The position numbers and the translations under genes were made by a program. DNA of 64,000 bases, taken from NCBI RefSeq assembly GCF_014212135.1, contig NZ_JACJVQ010000027.1:1-64000 (forward strand), given 5' to 3'. Source of the stretch: Cohnella thailandensis (lineage in GTDB: Bacteria; Bacillota; Bacilli; Paenibacillales; Paenibacillaceae). Of this stretch, positions 23,966 to 32,149 are shown piece by piece; positions within the stretch are counted from its first letter, which is position 1; each line of letters begins with the position of its first letter. Below the pieces are notes generated by a model that worked only from the letters and a program-made list of their open reading frames with translations, searched no databases and had not been told where the DNA came from.

Positions 23966-26572
23966 ATGGCTGTAAAAGAGAGTATGCCGCCCGTTACGAG
24001 TACCTCGGCGGAGGAAGTCGAAGCTTTGGCAGCAAGGGCAATGGCAGCAAGAGAGGCATATTTGTCGCTGGATCAGGCTCAGGTCGATACCGTCGTGCAG
24101 GCGATGGCATTGGCCGGCCTGGAAAGACACATGGAGCTCGCGAAGCTGGCGATCCAGGAGACGGGAAGAGGCGTATACGAGGACAAAATCACGAAGAACC
24201 TGTTCGCGACGGAGTACATCTACCACAGCATCAAATACGCCAAGACCGTCGGCATCATCGAGGACAATCCCTACGAGAGCTATCAGGAGGTCGCCGAGCC
24301 GGTCGGCGTCATCGCCGGCGTCACGCCGGTAACGAATCCGACCTCCACGACGATGTTCAAGTCGCTGATCGCGGCGAAGACCCGCAATCCGATCGTGTTC
24401 GCGTTCCACCCCTCGGCGCAGCGGTCCAGCGCCGAAGCGGCGAGAACGCTTCGGGACGCGGCCGTTCGGGCGGGCGCGCCGGAGCATTGCATTCAGTGGA
24501 TCGAGAACCCCTCGGTCGAGGCGACCGGTCTCCTCATGAACCACCCGGGCATCGCGCTCGTCTTGGCCACCGGGGGATCCGCGATGGTGAAGGCGGCATA
24601 CAGCACCGGCAAGCCGGCGCTCGGCGTCGGTCCGGGCAACGTGCCGTGCTTCATCGAGAAGACGGCCGATCTGGAGCAGGCGGTCACCGACCTGATCCTG
24701 TCCAAGACGTTCGACAACGGCATGATCTGCGCGTCCGAGCAGGCCGTCATCGTCGAGGAGCCGGCGGAGGGCCGGGTGCGCAAGCTGATGAAGGACAACG
24801 GCTGCTACTTTCTGAACAAGGAGGAGACGGAGGCGGTATCGAAGCTCGTCATCAACCCGGAGAAGTGCGCGGTCAACGCCGTCATCGTCGGCCAATCCGC
24901 CGTCAAGATCGCGGAGCTTGCGGGGCTGAGGGTCCCCGCGGATACGAAAATCCTCGTGGCCGAGCTGGCCGGAGTCGGAGCCGCTTATCCGCTGTCGGCG
25001 GAGAAGCTCAGTCCGGTTCTCGCCTACTACAAGGTGAAGAACGCGGCCCAAGGCATCGAGAGGGCCGCCGAGGTTGTCGCTTACGGCGGAATGGGCCACT
25101 CGTCGGTCGTTCATAGCCGCGACGAAGAAGTGATCCAGGCGTTCGCCGCAAGGCTGCAGACCGGGCGCGTCATCGTCAACGCTCCGTCGACGCACGGGGC
25201 CATCGGCGACATCTACAACACGAACCTGCCTTCTCTTACGCTCGGCTGCGGATCGTACGGACACAACTCGACGACCTCAAACGTGTCGGCGGTCAACCTG
25301 ATCAACGTGAAAAGAGTAGCGAGGAGAACCGTCAACATGCAATGGTTCAAGGTTCCGCCGAAGGTTTATTTCGAGAAGGGCGCCACTCAGTACCTGGAGA
25401 AAATGCCGGACATCTCTCGCATCATGGTCGTCACCGACGCGATGATGGTCAAGCTGGGCTACGTCGAGAAGCTGGAGTACTACCTCCGCAAGCGGAAAAC
25501 GCCCGTTTACCTGGAGGTATTCTCCGACGTCGAACCGGATCCTTCGACGGATACGGTCGAGAAAGGGACGGCGCTGATGGCATCGTTCAAGCCGGATTGC
25601 ATCATCGCGCTCGGCGGAGGCTCGCCGATGGACGCGGCCAAGGCGATGTGGCTGTTCTACGAATACCCGGATACGAGCTTCGATTCGCTTAAGCAGAAGT
25701 TCCTCGACATCCGGAAGAGAGTTTACAAATATCCGAGACTCGGACGCAAAGCGAAGTTCGTGGCGATTCCGACGACGTCGGGCACGGGCTCGGAGGTGAC
25801 CTCGTTCGCGGTCATTACCGACAAGAACAAGGGCAACACCAAGTATCCGCTCGCCGACTACGAGCTGACGCCGGACGTGGCGATAGTCGATCCCGAGTTC
25901 GTCTATTCTCTTCCGAAGACGGCGGTGGCCGATACGGGAATGGACGTGCTGACGCACGCGATCGAGGCCTACGTGTCGGTCATGGCGAACGACTACACGG
26001 ACGGGCTGGCGCTGCAGGCGATCCGCCTCGTGTTCGATCACCTCGAGAAGTCGTTCCATTCCGCCGATCCGCTCGCCCGTGAGAAAATGCACAACGCGTC
26101 GACGATCGCCGGAATGGCGTTCGCGAACGCTTTTCTCGGCATCAATCACTCGCTCGCGCACAAATGGGGAGGTCAATACCACACCGCGCACGGCCGGACG
26201 AACGCGATCCTGATGCCGCACGTCATTCGCTATAACGCGCAGAAGCCGACGAAGTTCGCTTCGTTCCCGAAGTACGGGCACTACGTCGCCGACCTTCGCT
26301 ACGCGGAGATCGCCCGGATGCTGGCTCTCCCGGCGAAGACGACGGAGGAAGGCGTGAACAGCCTGATCGCGGCGATCCGCAAGCTGAACGCTTCGCTCGG
26401 CATTCCCGAGTCGTTCGCCGAACTCGGGTTCGACCCGGCCGACTTCGAGGCCCGGGTGGAGGAGCTGGCCGACCGGGCGTTCGAGGACCAGTGCACGACG
26501 GCGAACCCGCGATTGCCTCTCGTGACCGAGCTGGCGGACGTTTATCGCAACGCTTTTTACGGAAGGTTCTGA
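23966..26572 (+). CDS. adhE: bifunctional acetaldehyde-CoA/alcohol dehydrogenase
   Basis: 868 residues, the usual length. The N-terminal half is an aldehyde dehydrogenase with catalytic Cys255 in NGMICASEQAV. The C-terminal half is an iron-dependent alcohol dehydrogenase (GGGSPMDAAKAMW, TTSGTGSEVTSF, DVLTHAIEAYVS, HSLAHKWGGQYHTAHGR). It turns acetyl-CoA to ethanol in two NADH-using steps and regenerates NAD+ without oxygen. The ATG follows GGAGGGA by 8 bp; in-frame codons back to 23525 overlap mobA. pflB and pflA follow, and an Fnr-type site precedes it. Confidence 0.96.
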   Translation: MAVKESMPPVTSTSAEEVEALAARAMAAREAYLSLDQAQVDTVVQAMALAGLERHMELAKLAIQETGRGVYEDKITKNLFATEYIYHSIKYAKTVGIIEDNPYESYQEVAEPVGVIAGVTPVTNPTSTTMFKSLIAAKTRNPIVFAFHPSAQRSSAEAARTLRDAAVRAGAPEHCIQWIENPSVEATGLLMNHPGIALVLATGGSAMVKAAYSTGKPALGVGPGNVPCFIEKTADLEQAVTDLILSKTFDNGMICASEQAVIVEEPAEGRVRKLMKDNGCYFLNKEETEAVSKLVINPEKCAVNAVIVGQSAVKIAELAGLRVPADTKILVAELAGVGAAYPLSAEKLSPVLAYYKVKNAAQGIERAAEVVAYGGMGHSSVVHSRDEEVIQAFAARLQTGRVIVNAPSTHGAIGDIYNTNLPSLTLGCGSYGHNSTTSNVSAVNLINVKRVARRTVNMQWFKVPPKVYFEKGATQYLEKMPDISRIMVVTDAMMVKLGYVEKLEYYLRKRKTPVYLEVFSDVEPDPSTDTVEKGTALMASFKPDCIIALGGGSPMDAAKAMWLFYEYPDTSFDSLKQKFLDIRKRVYKYPRLGRKAKFVAIPTTSGTGSEVTSFAVITDKNKGNTKYPLADYELTPDVAIVDPEFVYSLPKTAVADTGMDVLTHAIEAYVSVMANDYTDGLALQAIRLVFDHLEKSFHSADPLAREKMHNASTIAGMAFANAFLGINHSLAHKWGGQYHTAHGRTNAILMPHVIRYNAQKPTKFASFPKYGHYVADLRYAEIARMLALPAKTTEEGVNSLIAAIRKLNASLGIPESFAELGFDPADFEARVEELADRAFEDQCTTANPRLPLVTELADVYRNAFYGRF

Positions 26573-26606
26573 GGCGGCGGGGCCGAAGGGGAGCATGACT
26601 AGGGGG

Positions 26607-26913
26607 GCTGTAACCCGACATCATCGGGTTAGAGCCGCCCGGGGCTCCGGTTACGGAGCTGTAACCCGACATTATCGGGTTAGAGCTGCTCGGGGCTCCG
26701 GTTACGGAGCTGTAACCCGACATTATCGGGTTAGAGCCGCTCGGGGCTCCAGTTACGGAGCTGTAACCCGACATTATCGGGTTAGAGCTGCTCGGGGCTC
26801 CGGTTACGGAGCTGTAACCCGACATCATCGGGTTAGAGCCGCTCGGGGCTCCGGTTACGGAGCTGTAACCCGACATCATCGGGTTAGAGCCGCTCGGGGG
26901 CTTCGGTTACGGA
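26607..26913. repeat. six tandem 51-bp repeats with conserved inverted arms (adhE-pflB gap)
   Basis: Copies start at 26607, 26658, 26709, 26760, 26811 and 26862; the last is 52 bp. Copies 2 and 4 are identical and the others differ at one to four sites. Each unit has arms TAACCCGA and TCGGGTTA around a 5-nt loop CATYA, and no copy has a change in either arm. GAGCC/GGCTC gives a second, smaller hairpin. GGTTAC at a unit end can pair with GTAACC at the start of the next, which excludes the first hairpin. The 387-bp gap (26573-26959) holds no convincing gene. Confidence 0.95.
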
Positions 26914-26959
26914 GCTGCAACACCTTGCTACGCAAGAAGACTGAAGGAGGAGAGGCACC

Positions 26960-29230
26960 ATGTCCAAGCTGGAGGATGAAGTGAGACAGATTCTAACCGA
27001 GAGAAATCCCTGGCGCGGCTTCGCGGAAGGGCCTTGGCAAGAGAAGACGGACGTCGCCGGATTCATCTCCCTGAACTTGACGCCTTACGAAGGAGACGAG
27101 GGCTTTCTCGCTCCGCCGACGGAGGCGACGGAGAAGCTGTGGGCGCAGGTTCTGGAGCTGATGAGGCGGGAGCGGGAGAACGGCGGGGTGCTGGATGTGG
27201 ATGTGAACACCGTGTCGACGATCACCTCCCACGGGCCGGGCTACATCGACCGCGGCTTGGAGACGGTCGTCGGGCTTCAGACCGACGAGCCGCTTAAACG
27301 CTCGATCCAGCCGTTTGGCGGCATCCGGATGGTCGCCGATGCTTGCGAGGCCTACGGCTACAAGCTGCCCGCGGAAATCGAACGGCTGTTCGCCGACATC
27401 CGGAAGACCCACAACCAAGGCGTGTTCGACGCCTACACGACGGAGATGAGAAACGCCCGCAAGGCGGCGATCATCACCGGTCTCCCGGATGCTTACGGGA
27501 GGGGACGCATTATCGGGGATTACCGCCGCGTCGCCCTGTACGGCGTCGACAAGCTGATCGCGGACAAAAAGCGCGATCTGGTCGAGCTGGAGGCGGGTCC
27601 GATGCAAGAGGACGTCATCCGCCTGAGGGAAGAGCTCTCCGAGCAAGTTCGTTCCCTTCAAGAATTGAAGAGCATGGCGGCCGCTTACGGCTTCGACATC
27701 TCCCGTCCGGCCGTTAATGCCCGCGAGGCGGTCCAATGGGTCTACTTCGCTTACCTGGCGGCGATCAAGGAACAGAACGGGGCCGCGATGAGCCTCGGGC
27801 GCGTTTCCAGCTTCCTCGATATTTATATCGAGCGGGATTTGCGCGAAGGAACTCTAACGGAGCAGGAGGCGCAGGAGCTGGTCGACCACTTCGTCATGAA
27901 GCTGCGCTTGGCGAAGTTCTTGCGCACGCCGGACTACAACGAGCTGTTCAGCGGCGACCCGACCTGGGTAACCGAGTCGATCGGCGGGATGGGGCTGGAC
28001 GGACGGACTCGCGTTACCCGCAACTCCTTCCGTTTCCTTCATACGCTGTACAATCTCGGCCCCGCGCCGGAGCCGAACCTGACGGTGCTCTGGTCCGAAC
28101 TGCTGCCGGACGCGTTCAAGCGGTACTGCGCGAAGGTATCGATCGAGACGAGCTCCATCCAGTACGAGAACGACGAGCTCATGCGGCCCGAATTCGGGGA
28201 CGATTACGGCATCGCCTGCTGCGTCTCCGCGATGCGGATCGGCAAGCAGATGCAGTTCTTCGGCGCGCGGGCCAATCTGGCTAAAGCTCTGTTGTACGCC
28301 ATCAACGGGGGAGTCGACGAGAAGCTCGGAATCCAGGTCGGACCGAAGACGGCTCCGCTGACGACGGAGGTCCTCGACTACGACGAGGTCATGAGCCGTT
28401 ACGAGGATGTGCTGGAGTGGCTGGCGGGGCTGTACGTCAACACGCTTAACGTTATCCACTACATGCACGACAAGTATTGCTACGAGCGCATCGAGATGGC
28501 GCTGCACGACCGGGAGATCGTGCGGACGATGGCGACGGGAATCGCGGGCTTGTCGGTCGTCGCGGACAGCCTGAGCGCCATCAAGTTCGCGAAGGTGAGG
28601 CCGATCCGCAACGAGCAAGGGATCGCGACGGGCTTCGAGATCGAAGGGGAGTACCCGCAATACGGCAACAACGACGACCGGGTGGACGACATCGCCGTAT
28701 GGCTGGCCGAGAACTTTATGGCGAAGCTGCGGAAGCATAAGACGTACCGCGGCTCGATCCCGACGCTGTCGGTTCTGACGATTACGTCCAACGTCGTGTA
28801 CGGCAAGAAGACGGGCAGCACGCCGGACGGCCGCCATGCCGGAGAGCCGTTCGCTCCGGGCGCGAACCCGATGCACGGACGCGACCGCAAAGGGGCGCTG
28901 GCTTCGCTCGGCTCGGTCGCCAAGATTCCTTACGAGAGCTGCCGGGACGGCATCTCGAACACGTTCTCCATCATTCCGAAGGCTCTCGGACGGGAAAACG
29001 ACGCCCGCAAGGACAACCTGGTGTCGCTTCTGGACGGTTATTCGGTCTGCGGAGGCCACCATTTGAACGTGAACGTGTTCAATCGCGAGCAGCTGCTCGA
29101 CGCGATGGAGCATCCGGAGCAATACCCGCAGCTTACGATCCGCGTCTCGGGCTACGCCGTCAACTTCATCAAGCTGACGAGGGAGCAGCAGCTCGACGTC
29201 ATCAACCGGACTTTCCACGGCAGCATTTGA
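26960..29230 (+). CDS. pflB: formate C-acetyltransferase (pyruvate formate-lyase)
   Basis: 756 residues. The adjacent catalytic cysteines are Cys420-Cys421 in YGIACCVSAMRIGKQ, and the glycyl radical site is Gly731 in RVSGYAVNF near the C-terminus. It splits pyruvate with CoA into acetyl-CoA and formate, an oxygen-sensitive reaction. A strong ribosome-binding site (GGAGGAGAGG) precedes the ATG. It is flanked by adhE, which uses the acetyl-CoA, and pflA, which installs the radical. The 51-bp repeat array lies just upstream. Confidence 0.97.
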   Translation: MSKLEDEVRQILTERNPWRGFAEGPWQEKTDVAGFISLNLTPYEGDEGFLAPPTEATEKLWAQVLELMRRERENGGVLDVDVNTVSTITSHGPGYIDRGLETVVGLQTDEPLKRSIQPFGGIRMVADACEAYGYKLPAEIERLFADIRKTHNQGVFDAYTTEMRNARKAAIITGLPDAYGRGRIIGDYRRVALYGVDKLIADKKRDLVELEAGPMQEDVIRLREELSEQVRSLQELKSMAAAYGFDISRPAVNAREAVQWVYFAYLAAIKEQNGAAMSLGRVSSFLDIYIERDLREGTLTEQEAQELVDHFVMKLRLAKFLRTPDYNELFSGDPTWVTESIGGMGLDGRTRVTRNSFRFLHTLYNLGPAPEPNLTVLWSELLPDAFKRYCAKVSIETSSIQYENDELMRPEFGDDYGIACCVSAMRIGKQMQFFGARANLAKALLYAINGGVDEKLGIQVGPKTAPLTTEVLDYDEVMSRYEDVLEWLAGLYVNTLNVIHYMHDKYCYERIEMALHDREIVRTMATGIAGLSVVADSLSAIKFAKVRPIRNEQGIATGFEIEGEYPQYGNNDDRVDDIAVWLAENFMAKLRKHKTYRGSIPTLSVLTITSNVVYGKKTGSTPDGRHAGEPFAPGANPMHGRDRKGALASLGSVAKIPYESCRDGISNTFSIIPKALGRENDARKDNLVSLLDGYSVCGGHHLNVNVFNREQLLDAMEHPEQYPQLTIRVSGYAVNFIKLTREQQLDVINRTFHGSI

Positions 29231-29288
29231 CCGGCTGAGCTGGAGCCAAGCCTTTACCGCGGGGGAATTAGAAAGGAGCGCGAGTCGC

Positions 29289-30047
29289 ATGCACTCGAAG
29301 GGACGCATTCATTCGATGGACACATTCGGCACCGTAGACGGCCCCGGCATCCGCTTCGTTCTGTTCATGCAGGGCTGCGCTTTGCAATGCGGATACTGTC
29401 ATAATCCCGATACGTGGAAAACGGACGGCGGCCAATTGCTGACGGTGGACGAGGTGCTCGCGGAGATCGAGCCTTATGTTCCTTATTACGTCCGCTCAGG
29501 CGGGGGCATCACCGTAACCGGGGGAGAGCCGACGCTTCAAGCCCCGTTCGTCGCCCGTCTGTTCCGGGAATGCAAGAGGCGCTGGGGGCTTCATACCGCA
29601 CTCGACTCCTCCGGCTTCTGCGATCCGCACCATGCCGAAGACTTGATCGAGGCCACCGATCTCGTGCTGCTCGATCTGAAGCTGATCGATCGCGAGGGGC
29701 ACATCGCGCTGACCGGCCAGCCGAACGACCGGATCCTGAATTTCGCGAGATGGCTGGCGGATCGGAAACGGAAAGTATGGATTCGCCACGTGCTCGTGCC
29801 CGGGATAACCGACGGGTACGAGGACTTGAACCGGTTGGGCGCATTCATCGGCGGACTTGGCAACGTGTCCAAGGTCGAGCTGCTCCCCTATCACCGGATG
29901 GGAGTGTACAAATGGGCGCAGCTCGGCAAGGATTATCCGCTGGATGGAGTGCCGACGCCCGGCGAAGAGGAGGTTCGCCGGGCGCGAGGCATCGTGGATG
30001 CCGCCAGGAGTCGCTCTCTTGCGGCGGCTCCGGCCCAGTCGCGGTGA
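29289..30047 (+). CDS. pflA: pyruvate formate-lyase activating enzyme (radical SAM)
   Basis: 252 residues. The radical-SAM cluster motif is Cys30-x3-Cys34-x2-Cys37 (CALQCGYC), followed by GGGITVTGGEPTLQ for SAM binding. It uses S-adenosylmethionine to form the glycyl radical on PflB. AAGGAG lies 10 bp before the ATG. The gene directly follows pflB by 58 bp, the common order. Confidence 0.96.
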   Translation: MHSKGRIHSMDTFGTVDGPGIRFVLFMQGCALQCGYCHNPDTWKTDGGQLLTVDEVLAEIEPYVPYYVRSGGGITVTGGEPTLQAPFVARLFRECKRRWGLHTALDSSGFCDPHHAEDLIEATDLVLLDLKLIDREGHIALTGQPNDRILNFARWLADRKRKVWIRHVLVPGITDGYEDLNRLGAFIGGLGNVSKVELLPYHRMGVYKWAQLGKDYPLDGVPTPGEEEVRRARGIVDAARSRSLAAAPAQSR

Positions 30048-30106
30048 CTCAACCGACCTCGCCGCCCGAGCCAAAGCTGCTCGAGTTGAGTCCTGGCGAC
30101 TCAACT
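30046..30106 (+). other. competing complementary segments after pflA
   Basis: GACTCAAC (30046-30053) recurs at 30098-30105, while GTTGAGTC lies between them at 30085-30092. The middle segment can pair with either flank; the tighter hairpin is 30084-30106 with a 9-bp stem and 5-nt loop. No T-run follows. The remaining 230 bp before the next gene show no other clear element. Confidence 0.4.
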
Positions 30107-30335
30107 GGGCAAGCCGCCTGGGCTAACTGCTCTCCCGAAAGCTGATTTCGATGAGTCGCGGTTATTCTCCGTTGGCGTCTGCAGCCCGAAACGGGCAAGC
30201 ATGCCCATGCGGGATATAAATAAGGCTAAATCGAACATCGAAATCGCCTCCGTACTTGCAGTATGATAGCGGTGTAGCAGCGCGGTGCGGCACCGGCCGT
30301 CATCGCTATCCTAAAGGCATCGGAGGCTTTTTATC

Positions 30336-31418
30336 ATGTCAAGCGCAAGCGCTAACAAAATCCGCATCGGGCTGATCGGCGCGGGCAATATCGGCAATGT
30401 GCATCTTCAGGAATTCAGCAAGCTGGCTTCGGAGTGCGAGATCGCCGCGATTACGGACGTATTCTTGCCGTTGGCGGAGCAACGCGCGGCGGAATACGGC
30501 ATCGCGACCGTATCGCCTTCTCCCGAAGCGCTTATCGCGCGCGAAGATTTGGACGCGGTCATCGTCGCCGTCCCGAACAAGGCCCATGCACCGCTGGCGA
30601 TTCTGGCGCTGGAGAGCGGCAAGCACGTCCTTCTCGAGAAGCCGATGGGGCTCAACTCGGAAGCGGCCAAAGAAATCGTCCGCGCCCAGAAGCGCTCCGG
30701 CAAGACCGTCATGGTCGCTCACCAGATGAGATGGGACTGGCTCCCTCTGCAGGTGAAGTCGCAGGTCGACCGCGGAGAGCTCGGCCGCATCTATACGGCG
30801 AAGACCGGCTGGTATCGCCGCAAAGGCATTCCCGGCTGGGGAACCTGGTTCACCAAGTACGAGGAGTCCGGCGGCGGCCCGCTGATCGACATCGGCGTTC
30901 ACATGCTCGATCTTGCCTTCCACCTGATGGGCGATCCGAAGCCGGTGTCGGTCTACGGCTCGACCTACGCGGAATTCGGACCTCGCAAGCGGGGGATCGG
31001 CAACTGGGGCAAGCCGGACTGGAACGGCTTCTACGACGTCGAGGATCTGGCGACCGCCATCATCAAGATGGAGGACGGCTCCTCGCTGACGCTTGAAGTG
31101 AGCTGGGCGGTTCATATGGACACGGACAGCACCCCGTTCCTGCACCTGATGGGCACGGAAGGCGGCGCGTTCCTGCGCGGCAACGAAGGCAAATACTTGA
31201 CGGAGCGCTTCGATCAACCGGTCGACATCCCGATGTCCGCTCCGGAGAACGACGAAGGCGCGCGGATTCGCCTGAGCCGTCACTTCCTTGAATGCATTCG
31301 CGAAGGCAAGACGCCATGGACCTCGGCGGAGACGGGCTTGCGCAGCAACCTGATCATCGACGCGATCTACGAATCCTCCCGCACGGGCGGGGAAGTAAAG
31401 CTGGATTGGAGCCTGTAA
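30336..31418 (+). CDS. Gfo/Idh/MocA-family NAD(P)-dependent oxidoreductase
   Basis: 360 residues. The N-terminal Rossmann motif IGLIGAGNIGNVH binds NAD(P), and VLLEKPMGLN contains the EKP motif of the family. The C-terminal half is the usual alpha/beta substrate domain with GGPLIDIGVHMLDLAFHLMG. Members oxidise sugars or inositols; the substrate is not evident, and no transporter is adjacent. CGGAGG precedes the ATG. A strong bidirectional terminator follows. Confidence 0.92.
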   Translation: MSSASANKIRIGLIGAGNIGNVHLQEFSKLASECEIAAITDVFLPLAEQRAAEYGIATVSPSPEALIAREDLDAVIVAVPNKAHAPLAILALESGKHVLLEKPMGLNSEAAKEIVRAQKRSGKTVMVAHQMRWDWLPLQVKSQVDRGELGRIYTAKTGWYRRKGIPGWGTWFTKYEESGGGPLIDIGVHMLDLAFHLMGDPKPVSVYGSTYAEFGPRKRGIGNWGKPDWNGFYDVEDLATAIIKMEDGSSLTLEVSWAVHMDTDSTPFLHLMGTEGGAFLRGNEGKYLTERFDQPVDIPMSAPENDEGARIRLSRHFLECIREGKTPWTSAETGLRSNLIIDAIYESSRTGGEVKLDWSL

Positions 31419-31434
31419 TCTTACAAACGAACAA

Positions 31435-31486
31435 AACGGAAAGCAGCCCATTCGATCTCATCGATCGGAAGGGCTGCTTTCCGTTT
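31435..31486. terminator. bidirectional terminator after the Gfo/Idh gene
   Basis: AAACGGAAAGCAGCCC and GGGCTGCTTTCCGTTT form a 16-bp stem around a short loop, with A and T runs on the two sides. Confidence 0.8.
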
Positions 31487-31508
31487 ACGGGCGAGCGACC
31501 CGGAAGGG

Positions 31509-32042
31509 CTAGGATTCGTAATTGATGGTGATCAGGTTGGTGGACGCTTCTCTTTTATAAGCAATATGAATCTTCGAACCCGACGATAGCTCTGCCGTAT
31601 ACTCCATATATTTGCTTCCGTATGCATTCGCGCGTTCGGCATTTTCATAAGCTCGAATTTTGCCTTCGTCTTTAAGACGCTCCAACTCCCGCCGATAAAG
31701 AGATTCAAACTTATTAACTTCGGCATAGGTCAAATAAAACGGAGAACAGACATCTTCGCTTCCCAGAAGGACGGTTCTTTCGGAAAGCGGGACGGATAGG
31801 CCGTGCCATTCTTCTTCGTATTTGCAAGTGAAAGTTCTGCTGGGGAACGCGTAGCTTTTGACATAGTGATGAAATTCCGCGTTCCAGAAGTAAAATTGAA
31901 ATAGGATAAGGATGGGGATCGAAGGAAGCAAGGCAACGGCCGCGGCTCTTTTCCCTTTTTTGTACGCGAGAACGGCAACGAGAAGAATCAGTCCTATTGC
32001 CATTAGGAACGTAAAAGGGATGTAAAGGATATTTCCGGCCAA
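31509..32042 (-). CDS. hypothetical membrane protein
   Basis: 177 residues from a TTG at 32042 behind GAGGG; the frame stays open to 32087. Two hydrophobic helices (ILYIPFTFLMAIGLILLVAVLAYK and AAAVALLPSIPILILFQFYF) precede a soluble domain with two cysteines (TFTCKYEEEW and SEDVCSPFYL) that probably faces outward. Base composition is clearly more AT-rich than the neighbours, which could indicate transfer. No family recognised. Confidence 0.7.
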   Translation of the reverse strand: MAGNILYIPFTFLMAIGLILLVAVLAYKKGKRAAAVALLPSIPILILFQFYFWNAEFHHYVKSYAFPSRTFTCKYEEEWHGLSVPLSERTVLLGSEDVCSPFYLTYAEVNKFESLYRRELERLKDEGKIRAYENAERANAYGSKYMEYTAELSSGSKIHIAYKREASTNLITINYES

Positions 32043-32149
32043 ACCATCACCCTCTTCCAAATTGGTGTACGACGCTATCGCATGCAATCAATGGAACGCC
32101 GAAGCTCGGCAAATTCGTCAGCGACCGAGTGCAGATATGCTAAGACCGC

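Noticed and set aside
23450..25264. A 604-codon open frame opposite adhE and the mobA-like gene
   Set aside because: Same shadow effect; no domain, no ribosome-binding site, and it lies across two recognisable genes.
26607..26913. CRISPR array
   Set aside because: The units are contiguous 51-bp tandem copies with no variable spacers, and no cas genes are nearby.
26595..26984. An open frame of about 129 codons through the 51-bp repeats (17-residue period), and an opposite one at 26223-26879
   Set aside because: The unit is exactly 17 codons, so any frame stays open. The start has no well-spaced ribosome-binding site and the frame overlaps pflB. The hairpin arms, not codons, explain the sequence.
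31509..32042. Horizontal transfer of the AT-rich membrane protein gene
   Set aside because: Composition differs from the neighbours, but no mobile element, tRNA or repeat border supports transfer.
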